Shown piece by piece: positions 15,714-21,654 of a stretch of 23,950 nucleotides of DNA. Source of the stretch: SIG440 sp045648175 (GTDB lineage Bacteria; Bacillota; Clostridia; Monoglobales; Monoglobaceae); NCBI GenBank assembly GCA_045648175.1, contig JAZRNN010000045.1, positions 1 through 23,950 of the forward strand, in the 5' to 3' direction. Both the position numbers and the translations under genes were made by a program. Within the stretch, counting starts at the first letter, position 1. Every line of letters begins with the position of its first letter. Below the pieces are notes generated by a model, which saw only the letters and a list, made by a program, of their open reading frames with translations, made no database searches and was not told the DNA's origin.

Positions 15714-16400
15714 TTACTGCACGGGCGGTTGTCCATCCTTTGCCGCAAGCTGTTCCTTCAGCTCCTGCAGCTCTTTCATCATTTCAGCCGCTTGTTTGCG
15801 TTCTTCCTCGATTTTCTCTCTTTCGGCATTTATTTCTGCCATTTGTTCTTTTTTATATCTGCGGAAAAGCCTTATGCACATAAGTCCCTGATATAAAATC
15901 AAAAGCAAGAACGGAATAAATATGCAAAGCAGATATCCGATAGGCTCTTTCAAAAAGAGGAAGAATGCTCCGACATTTGGTATTTTTCCTGCATATTTTC
16001 CTAAGATATAAGTGTATTCCACCGGTGCTTCATCATCAACACCTGTTGTTGTACCGTATGTAATAAATGCAGGGTCGCCATTTTCTGTTGTTACTTTTCG
16101 GCGAATTTTATGGGTAACTGTTTCACCGTAGTATTCTTCACTCTGCGAAACAAATGCAATGATGTCGCCCTCTTTAAGGGTGTTGGGGTCAACAATTTTT
16201 GTGAAAACAATATCCCCTGCATCAAAGTCTGTTGCACTCATTGAGTCGGTTCTTACGGTGAATGCTTTAAGCCCAAATAAATCTCTGTTATTCTGGTCAA
16301 ATGTATTTACCGAAACTATTGTGAATATCATCATTGCAACAGCTATTGCAAAAATAGTCCAAACCAAAACATTTTTCACTATGTTAAGTGTTTTTCGCAT
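15714..16400 (-). CDS. sipW: SipW-type (ER-type) signal peptidase I
   Basis: A 228-residue membrane peptidase. An N-terminal membrane helix (about 9-31) is followed by the catalytic domain, with the nucleophile Ser in RTDSMSA (S53), AGDIVFTK, then KEGDIIAFVS and VTHKIRR. H97 replaces the Lys found in ordinary bacterial signal peptidases, which marks the ER-type/SipW class. A second helix (about 152-176) follows, and then a ~45-residue cytoplasmic tail rich in Glu/Lys with coiled-coil character (EQMAEINAEREKIEEE), an unusual addition. In Bacillus SipW matures TasA and TapA; here it lies directly upstream of TasA-like genes and 17 bases after the anchor gene. AAGGAGAGA precedes the ATG. Confidence 0.93.
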   Translation of the reverse strand: MRKTLNIVKNVLVWTIFAIAVAMMIFTIVSVNTFDQNNRDLFGLKAFTVRTDSMSATDFDAGDIVFTKIVDPNTLKEGDIIAFVSQSEEYYGETVTHKIRRKVTTENGDPAFITYGTTTGVDDEAPVEYTYILGKYAGKIPNVGAFFLFLKEPIGYLLCIFIPFLLLILYQGLMCIRLFRRYKKEQMAEINAEREKIEEERKQAAEMMKELQELKEQLAAKDGQPPVQ

Positions 16401-16417
16401 TATCTTATCTCTCCTTA

Positions 16418-17836
16418 TTAATCAAATTCTCTGCCATCATTATTCTTTTTCTGTGTTGCTACGGCGCACATATTAAAAGACATACTCAGGTTTTGTGTTT
16501 CGTTTCCGCTTAGCTTTGGGTAGTGAAATTCCGCTGTGAGGGTTCGTGTTTCATTTAACAAAAGCTCGGCACTATCACAGTTTTCCCTTATAAGACCCTC
16601 GGCTTTGCCGTCATACAGCTTGGCGCCTGTTTCTTTGTCAAGAATTTTCACATTTAAAACCTTTTCAAGCCCGCCGTGCACATTATCAAAATAAATCTTG
16701 TAATATACCTCGTCTGTGCTTTCGTTTTTAATAAAGAAATCTTTTGTTACCGTCATTCCGGGTTCAAACAAAATCCTATCAGCCTCGGCGATAATCGGTT
16801 TGCCGTCGTTGAGATTTATCTCAACTGTTCCGGTTTTAAAGATGTTTTCGTCAACACTCACTTTGGAATATACCAATGCAAATGTTGTAATGCACAAACA
16901 TACTGCAAGGATTACGATTATCACTATACAAATAGTGAGCTTTTTCATAATCGGATTTTTTTCTTGCTTTGGCTCTCTTTTTTTCTTAAAAGATATGTAC
17001 AAAAGAATAATAAAAAGAGAGATACAAATTAATACAATCCACAAAACAGGGTTTGCAATGTCCCCTGTTTTCGGAGGGTTAATAAGCTCTCCGGCAGGCC
17101 TTTCAGCATCGCCCGAGGTTATTCCTTCGCCTTGTGCATATTGCGGGGTATCTGATGGCAAGTCTGAAGGTTCATCACCATCAGAAGGCACCACAGGTTT
17201 ATCCTCTCCCCCATCAGGCGGAGTAACGATTGGTTCATCACCATCGTCAGGCGGTGTAACAGGTTCATCACCATCATCGGGCGGAGTTATCGGCTTATTG
17301 CCACCACCCGGTATAACAACTGGCTTTATTGTTCCGCCACCGGGATGACCTTCGTCAGCAGTATAAGCCCACCATTCAAAGTCGGCAACCAATTCTTTAT
17401 TCTTGTAGGCATTCCCTACACTTGTGTCAAGATATACAGAAATTTCATACTTTAAATCCTCGGTTTTATTTACTGCCGAAATTGAATGCTCCAAATCAGG
17501 CATTTCTTTCATTAGCCCGTCGTAAACGGGTTCGCTGGCTCCGGGCATAACGACCCTGCATTTTAACACCTCTGCAAGCTTTTCATAACCAGCTCTTACA
17601 TCGGCTGTAAAATATACCTTGATTGAACCATTATACGAAACCCTGATATTGTAAACCTTTGTTTCGCAATCTCCGGGGAACATATTGGTAACATTAAAAG
17701 GAATGCTTTCCTCAGGATTATTTCTGTATATCGACAAAACATTGTCCTTTGCAGATACAGATATTGCCATTACCTGCAACATTACCAAAAGAAATGCAAT
17801 CAACTTTATTATTCGTCCGTTCAGGTGTTTTTTCAT
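16418..17836 (-). CDS. Sortase-type anchor protein fused in frame to a TasA-like protein
   Basis: A 472-residue protein with four parts. (1) Signal peptide about 1-30. (2) A beta-rich domain about 31-158 (NMFPGDCETKVYNIRVSYNG). (3) A Pro/Asp-rich linker with PPDDGDEPVTPPDDGDEP repeats, then a sorting signal: NPPKTGD (about 253-259), a membrane helix and a KKKR stop. (4) From Met 297, a second signal-like helix (KKLTICIVIIVILAVC) and a TasA-like domain (ENIFKTGTVEINLND, FEPGMTVTKDFFIKN, VYYKIYFDN). Parts 2 and 4 look like distant copies of the same fold. ATG 17836 is preferred over GTG 17845 because GGTGAT lies 6 bases before it. The first gene of the operon, it is the probable sortase substrate and fibre base (TapA-like). 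The junction lies at an A7 tract where one base fewer would split it into two overlapping genes. Confidence 0.82.
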   Translation of the reverse strand: MKKHLNGRIIKLIAFLLVMLQVMAISVSAKDNVLSIYRNNPEESIPFNVTNMFPGDCETKVYNIRVSYNGSIKVYFTADVRAGYEKLAEVLKCRVVMPGASEPVYDGLMKEMPDLEHSISAVNKTEDLKYEISVYLDTSVGNAYKNKELVADFEWWAYTADEGHPGGGTIKPVVIPGGGNKPITPPDDGDEPVTPPDDGDEPIVTPPDGGEDKPVVPSDGDEPSDLPSDTPQYAQGEGITSGDAERPAGELINPPKTGDIANPVLWIVLICISLFIILLYISFKKKREPKQEKNPIMKKLTICIVIIVILAVCLCITTFALVYSKVSVDENIFKTGTVEINLNDGKPIIAEADRILFEPGMTVTKDFFIKNESTDEVYYKIYFDNVHGGLEKVLNVKILDKETGAKLYDGKAEGLIRENCDSAELLLNETRTLTAEFHYPKLSGNETQNLSMSFNMCAVATQKKNNDGREFD

Positions 17837-17869
17837 ATTTATCACCGCATTTCATTTTATATTTTTATC

Positions 17870-17979
17870 TCTTTTAAAGCATACAACCTGCTCAAAACAA
17901 ATAGATGTCGTAGATAAAATGTAAAAGACTTTGATGTCAAGCTGTAATGCAAATTGAGCAGGTTGTATGCTTTAAAAGA
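17870..17979. promoter_or_regulatory. 26-bp perfect inverted repeat flanking the operon promoter (possible inverton)
   Basis: The arm at 17870-17895 (TCTTTTAAAGCATACAACCT, then GCTCAA) and the arm at 17954-17979 are exact reverse complements over 26 bp. They enclose 58 bases. Those bases contain a minus-strand -35/-10 pair directed at the fibre operon, 34 bases upstream of its start codon. The arrangement (promoter exactly between perfect inverted repeats) is that of a phase-variable promoter. The interior is short for an inverton. An RNA hairpin made by read-through from upstream is the main alternative. Confidence 0.7.
17912..17940 (-). promoter_or_regulatory. Candidate promoter of the fibre operon
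   Basis: On the minus strand, TTGACA (17940-17935), 17 bases, TTATCT (17917-17912); alternatively TATCTA with an 18-base spacer. The -35 is consensus and the -10 is poor, which suggests dependence on an activator. The start point would be near 17905, so one arm of the inverted repeat is upstream and the other is in the leader RNA. Confidence 0.6.
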
Positions 17980-17994
17980 AGGATAAGTTTTAGG

Positions 17995-18012
17995 TCCCGT
18001 AATTGTACGGGA
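17995..18012 (-). terminator. Small hairpin after the membrane-protein gene
   Basis: TCCCGTA/TACGGGA (17995-18001 with 18006-18012) with a 4-base loop, 40 bases past the stop at 18053. There is no T-run on the minus strand, so termination would be weak. Confidence 0.4.
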
Positions 18013-18052
18013 TTAATCATTCAAAGTATAATATTTAACAAATATTGAACAA

Positions 18053-18322
18053 CTACCTAAAAAATCTACCTATGATTGGGATGTATGCTAGATATAATTT
18101 TCTTAATTCTCTTTTCCAATATTTGTATTCTTCGTAATCGCACGAGCGATTCTTTTCCCTGATTATGTATTTTCTTTCTATCGTAAAAGGTATAAATACC
18201 TTAAAATAAAAAATCAAAAAAATAAAAAATACAATTATATGTGCAATAATCAATAATAAAGATGTCTCTCCTGCGCTGTCAATGCCTTTTATCATAATTG
18301 TTTGCCAAAACCACCAATCCAT
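18053..18322 (-). CDS. Small membrane protein of unknown function, downstream of the TetR gene
   Basis: An 89-residue protein with one strong hydrophobic segment (about 22-47, LLLIIAHIIVFFIFLIFYFKVFIPF split as LLLIIAHIIVFFIFLIF and then FIPF) and a basic C-terminus (REKNRSCDYEEYKYWKRELRK). It lies 12 bases downstream of the TetR-family gene on the same strand. No good ribosome site is seen before the ATG at 18322, so it may be translationally coupled or start later (Met 10). No family recognised. Position between a regulator and the fibre operon suggests, without proof, a membrane partner of the regulator. Confidence 0.55.
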   Translation of the reverse strand: MDWWFWQTIMIKGIDSAGETSLLLIIAHIIVFFIFLIFYFKVFIPFTIERKYIIREKNRSCDYEEYKYWKRELRKLYLAYIPIIGRFFR

Positions 18323-18334
18323 TATAAATTATAG

Positions 18335-18913
18335 TTATCTATGATTTTCTTCTATATTAAGAATATTTACTATTCTGCAATATAGATTTTCAAGAAGCAT
18401 TTGAGTTTTTTCGCCATCATCCCATATTGCATAATCAATTACAAAGGCAATAATGGAATAAATAAATACTTCTGCCTGCTCATATGTACAGTTGAAAATA
18501 CCAATAATCTTTTCTGCATATTTTTCATATAACAATCTAAAATCTTTAGATTTATCTCGCATACGTTCTCCGAATACCGGGCTTGTTGTAATTTGTATTG
18601 CAAGACGCAATTCATACTTATATTTTTCAACCTCGTCCAAAAGTGTATCGAAATACTTTCGCACATTATCCGTGTGGTTAAGAGTAAAATTGAATAGTGC
18701 ATCAACAACTTTTGAAAGCCCGTACTTTCCAGCACTTATCCAAATATCGTCCTTGTTTTCAAACCAATAGTACAAACTGCTCTGGGCAAGTTTTGCCTCT
18801 CTGCATAAATCTCCTATAGATGCATTTGCAAGTCCTGTCCTTAAAAGATAGTCCCATGTTGTGATGATGATTGCTTTTTTCTTATCGGACATGGCATAAA
18901 TGTCCATACTCAT
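18335..18913 (-). CDS. TetR/AcrR-family transcriptional regulator
   Basis: A 192-residue protein of usual TetR length. The N-terminal helix-turn-helix is clear: IITTWDYLLRTGLANASIGD, then LCREAKLAQSSLYYWFENKDD (shown in two parts), about residues 15-55, with YYWFENK as the recognition-helix end. The C-terminal ligand/dimer domain (about 60-190) is all-helical with no close family match by eye. Start ATG 18913 has AAAGGA 5-6 bases upstream; Met 3 is a possible alternative. Its only clear promoter is inside the 245-bp segment bounded by inverted repeats upstream, so its expression may depend on DNA orientation. Its target is probably the fibre operon or its own promoter (inference). Confidence 0.92.
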   Translation of the reverse strand: MSMDIYAMSDKKKAIIITTWDYLLRTGLANASIGDLCREAKLAQSSLYYWFENKDDIWISAGKYGLSKVVDALFNFTLNHTDNVRKYFDTLLDEVEKYKYELRLAIQITTSPVFGERMRDKSKDFRLLYEKYAEKIIGIFNCTYEQAEVFIYSIIAFVIDYAIWDDGEKTQMLLENLYCRIVNILNIEENHR

Positions 18914-19054
18914 TCAATCCTTTCTATCTGTACTTGTAGCCACATTCTGCTGTGATGTAATGCTCGTTACAAGCGATAATAAAAAAATATGCCTGCTAAC
19001 ATAATCGAAATTATGTGGTATTTTATAGCCGTATTCGATATTTACAGCGTACAT

Positions 19055-19083
19055 ATAATACCATGTTCAGGAGTGTTTGTCAA
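19055..19083 (-). promoter_or_regulatory. Promoter of the TetR gene, inside the invertible segment
   Basis: On the minus strand, TTGACA (19083-19078), exactly 17 bases, TATTAT (19060-19055). The start point would be near 19048, so the left 18-bp site lies in the leader of the TetR message. In the inverted state the promoter would instead face the 3' end of the recombinase gene, antisense to it. Confidence 0.9.
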
Positions 19084-19143
19084 TGATTTACAGTAATTTT
19101 GCAAAAAAATTCATTAATATATACAAAAAAAGCAAAACGAAAC

Positions 19144-19177
19144 AGACCAGTTTTATAACATTAACAATAACTGGTCT
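19144..19177. promoter_or_regulatory. 9-bp inverted repeat within the invertible segment (operator or terminator)
   Basis: AGACCAGTT (19144-19152) and AACTGGTCT (19169-19177) are separated by 16 bases. T-rich sequence follows on either strand. It could stop read-through from the recombinase gene, or be a palindromic operator, for example for the TetR protein. Confidence 0.45.
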
Positions 19178-19290
19178 AAAATTTATGCTGTTTTTTAGAA
19201 AAAATCGTGTATGTCATATTGCAGTTTAATTCCTTTTATGTCAATTTCGTTATGCCTTGCAACATAATTTCGATTATGTGGTATTTTTGT

Positions 19291-20133
19291 TTATAGACGT
19301 AAAAGTCCTAATTTTTGAATTTGTCTACGGTGTATTTCTCCCGTTTCCATTGTGTATATACGTGTGGTGTTTACGCTTGAATGTCCAAGAATGTCTGCAA
19401 GTCTTACAATGTCTTTTTGAAGTGTGTAAAACGTGCGTGCGAAAAGATGTCTTAAATTATGTGGAAACACTTTATACTTAGATACCTTTGCACTTTCGCA
19501 AAGTGTTTTCATCATTTTCCATATAGTACTCCTATCAAGCGGCTTTCCTGTTTTTGTTACAAAAACAGGCCCGCTTGTTATTTTTTTGATTTTCGCGTAT
19601 TCTGCAAGCATTCTGCAAAGCTCCTTGGGTAAAATTACAATTCTCATCTTACCCTTACAATTGATAGTTGCTTTTCTTAATTTTATTGCATCAATTGTTA
19701 TATACTGCAATTCCGATACCCTGATTCCGCTTGAACAGATTGTTTGCATTAACAAATATAATCTTTGGTTACTCTTTGCTTTTGCGGCATCAAGTAATCT
19801 TTCATACTCTGTTTTTGAAAGCTCTTTATCCTTTTGTGCAAAAATCTGTTTTTGAATTTTTAGCATTTTGACCTTAAGGTCATACCAATTATTAAATTCA
19901 AAGAAACTGTTGAGCGAGGATAAAACAGAATTAACAGATGCAGGGGCAAATTTACCTATCAAATATTCTTTGTAATCAAGAACCTTTCTCTTGTCAAGTT
20001 CATAACCTGTAATCCAGCGTGAGAAAGCTTTAATATCACGCATATATTTTTCTAGCGTAGCAGAAGCCTTTTCTTCATTAATTAAAAAATCCTTATATTT
20101 TTCAATTAAATCATCTGTTATCATTTTAATCAT
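19291..20133 (-). CDS. Tyrosine recombinase (candidate DNA invertase)
   Basis: A 280-residue recombinase of XerC/D size. The N-terminal SAM-like core-binding domain is about 5-85. The C-terminal catalytic domain shows every active-site residue: R138 (SSGIRVSEL), K162 (CKGKMRIVILP), H225 and R228 (FPHNLRHLFAR), H251 (LGHSSVNTTRIY) and the nucleophile Y260. AAAGGAAG precedes the ATG by 7 bases. The enzyme looks intact. Its stop is 12 bases from the right 18-bp repeat of the segment that carries the TetR promoter, the typical neighbour relation of a local invertase and its site. Integrase of a small mobile element is the alternative, but no such element boundaries were seen. Confidence 0.95.
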   Translation of the reverse strand: MIKMITDDLIEKYKDFLINEEKASATLEKYMRDIKAFSRWITGYELDKRKVLDYKEYLIGKFAPASVNSVLSSLNSFFEFNNWYDLKVKMLKIQKQIFAQKDKELSKTEYERLLDAAKAKSNQRLYLLMQTICSSGIRVSELQYITIDAIKLRKATINCKGKMRIVILPKELCRMLAEYAKIKKITSGPVFVTKTGKPLDRSTIWKMMKTLCESAKVSKYKVFPHNLRHLFARTFYTLQKDIVRLADILGHSSVNTTRIYTMETGEIHRRQIQKLGLLRL

Positions 20134-20175
20134 TGTACAACTTCCTTTCTATATTTATATTATTATTTTACCACG

Positions 20176-20204
20176 AACATAATAATATTCCATAAAGTTG
20201 CCAA
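20176..20204 (-). promoter_or_regulatory. Candidate promoter of the recombinase gene
   Basis: TTGGCA (20204-20199), 17 bases, TATGTT (20181-20176) on the minus strand, about 43 bases before the ATG. A near palindrome, ACAATATA (20220-20227) with TATATTGT (20239-20246), lies just upstream and could be a repressor site for the divergent XRE protein. Confidence 0.55.
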
Positions 20205-20327
20205 TAATTTACTGTTTTCACAATATATAGTTGTGTAATATATTGTTTTAATATTTATTAATATATATTCTATTGTCTTAAATTATATCAGCAAACCTTA
20301 TTTTGTCAACAGGTTTTGTCAATTTCA

Positions 20328-20356
20328 TTGACTAATTTGACATTTTGTTGTACAAT
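20328..20356 (+). promoter_or_regulatory. Promoter of the XRE/ImmA operon with overlapping TGTCAA/TTGACA repeats
   Basis: TTGACT (20328-20333), 17 bases, TACAAT (20351-20356). Around the -35, TGTCAA and TTGACA motifs occur repeatedly between 20303 and 20342 in both orientations, as expected for an autoregulating repressor operator. The 245-base divergent gap 20134-20378 is otherwise AT-rich and gene-free. Confidence 0.7.
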
Positions 20357-20378
20357 GTTAATAAAGGAAGTGATTTTG

Positions 20379-20810
20379 TTGGATTTATACAAAGAACTAA
20401 TACGAAAAAGAATTAAAGAAAAATTTAAGACTATTGAAAACTTTGCACAATATATCGGAATTCCGCGAACAACCGTAAACTTTATACTTAAGAACGGGGT
20501 GGGCTCATCAAATTATAATATGGTAATGAAAATCTTTGACACCCTTGATATATCCCACATAAACAATATACCGGTTGTAAATGATAAGCAGCTAACCAAT
20601 CTTATTGAAAAATTTACTGTATTGGATAATTTGGGCAAACATGCCGTTTGCTCCGTAGCAGAGACTGAGTACCGTAGAATAACATCGGTAAAATCCGATG
20701 CCACTATTGCTGCCTACGGCGGTCTTACTACGGGTACTCCTCTTACTGATGAAGAAAAACTTATTCTTACACTTGCACAAAAGATAAAGGACAAAACAAA
20801 CAATGACTGA
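20379..20810 (+). CDS. XRE-family helix-turn-helix repressor
   Basis: A 143-residue protein. The start is a TTG at 20379 with AAGGAAGTG about 7 bases upstream; earlier in-frame starts lie in the promoter or before this ribosome site. The N-terminal helix-turn-helix (about 19-56) reads TIENFAQYIGIPRTTVNFIL, then SNYNMVMKIFDTL, typical of Cro/C1-type phage-like repressors. The C-terminal part ends with DEEKLILTLAQKIKD and could mediate dimerisation and be the cleavage target of the partner protease. Its stop overlaps the ImmA gene start by 8 bases, so the two are translationally coupled. It probably represses its own promoter; control of the divergent recombinase is a plausible further role. 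Confidence 0.9.
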   Translation: MDLYKELIRKRIKEKFKTIENFAQYIGIPRTTVNFILKNGVGSSNYNMVMKIFDTLDISHINNIPVVNDKQLTNLIEKFTVLDNLGKHAVCSVAETEYRRITSVKSDATIAAYGGLTTGTPLTDEEKLILTLAQKIKDKTNND

Positions 20811-21501
20811 TTCTCCCAAAAAGCTATCTCAAAAATTAATGCGTAAAAATCGGTTAAATACAGCACCCAGCCTCAAAGATTTAAAAAAATTGATACAGGA
20901 TAGCGGTTTTACAATAATAGAATACAATAAATATAACAACACTCCTGAGGTTAATGAATTAATACAAACTCTCGGAATTCAAGATAAAGTTTCTGCCGAA
21001 AACAGCTTTGTCTATATAACCGAAAATATAAAGCTCGTCTTTATTAATTCTGATTTAAAACCATCCGAAAAAGTAACGCTTCTTGATCATGAGTTCGGAC
21101 ACATCTGCGACAAACGCCTGGATGCACCCAATCATACATACTCCAAAATCGAGCGGGAATCCTTTGCAAACGAGTTTGCTCATTATCTCGAACATCCGTC
21201 TGTACTGACAAAAATAATCTCAACGTTTTTAAAGCGAAAATTTGTTTGCATTGTGGGTTTTGCATTAATACTTATTTCCATTGTCAGCATATTTATAACA
21301 ACCAACCCACAGGTAAAATCCGTATTTTTAACACGCGACTCTGCATATTTAGCTCAACCCTATTATGTAACAACCACCGGCATTCGCTATCACAAAAATT
21401 TTTGCAAACATGTAAAATATAAAACAAATACAACCCAAATGACAATAGACGAGGCTATATCACAAGGCTATACTCCCTGTCTTGATTGTACTGGAGAATA
21501 G
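20803..21501 (+). CDS. ImmA/IrrE-type zinc peptidase with membrane anchor and Cys/His tail
   Basis: A 232-residue protein. The N-terminal ~140 residues are an ImmA/IrrE domain with zinc motif HEFGH (96-100) and a downstream ERESFANEFAHYLEHP helix carrying the third ligand Glu. Such proteases cleave or inactivate the XRE repressor encoded beside them, as in ICEBs1. Unlike typical ImmA, it continues with KRK and a hydrophobic helix (about 147-167), then an outside tail (about 187-232: YYVTTTGIRYHKNFCKHV, GYTPCLDC) with H197, C201, C226 and C229. That tail matches a small Cys/His module found at the end of various secreted or nuclease proteins. A surface signal could thus control a cytoplasmic protease (inference). 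Confidence 0.85.
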   Translation: MTDSPKKLSQKLMRKNRLNTAPSLKDLKKLIQDSGFTIIEYNKYNNTPEVNELIQTLGIQDKVSAENSFVYITENIKLVFINSDLKPSEKVTLLDHEFGHICDKRLDAPNHTYSKIERESFANEFAHYLEHPSVLTKIISTFLKRKFVCIVGFALILISIVSIFITTNPQVKSVFLTRDSAYLAQPYYVTTTGIRYHKNFCKHVKYKTNTTQMTIDEAISQGYTPCLDCTGE

Positions 21502-21529
21502 CCCCAAATTGCCTGGTAAACAAAGCCGC

Positions 21530-21570
21530 AAGGCTTTGGTAAATTTCTTTACCAAAGCCTTATTTTATTT
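21530..21570 (+). terminator. Terminator of the XRE/ImmA operon
   Basis: A perfect 14-bp stem (21530-21543 with 21548-21561) around TTTC, followed by ATTTTATTTTTT. It lies 29 bases after the ImmA stop. Confidence 0.92.
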
Positions 21571-21654
21571 TTTCTCCAATTATTTTCAATTCTAATCCCT
21601 ATAAAGTTGAATATATTTTAAAAAGGAAATAATTTATAAGAAAGGATTGACTTT

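Larger units (their letters stand above)
18999..19279. promoter_or_regulatory. Likely invertible promoter segment (18-bp inverted repeats)
   Basis: ACATAATCGAAATTATGT at 18999-19016 and its exact reverse complement ACATAATTTCGATTATGT at 19262-19279 bound 245 bases that contain no gene. Each site has 7-bp palindromic arms (ACATAAT/ATTATGT) around a 4-base core, CGAA at one and TTCG at the other. This is the classical layout of a tyrosine-recombinase site whose core sets direction, and the cores are in inverted orientation. A consensus promoter lies inside, pointing at the TetR gene. A tyrosine recombinase gene ends 11 bases beyond the right site. Confidence 0.8.

Noticed and set aside
17206..17310. 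Tandem short repeats in the anchor gene as a possible CRISPR or phase-variable repeat array.
   Set aside because: They encode PPDDGDEP units in frame within a Pro-rich wall-spanning linker; units are not identical and no spacers are present.
18988..20133. Small integrated mobile element with the two repeats as attachment sites and the recombinase as integrase.
   Set aside because: The recombinase lies outside the repeats, not between them, and the 245 bases between hold only a promoter; inversion of a promoter fits better.
20316..20378. Longer N-terminus of the XRE repressor.
   Set aside because: It would start in the promoter region (20328-20356), and the ribosome site AAGGAAGTG points to the TTG at 20379.
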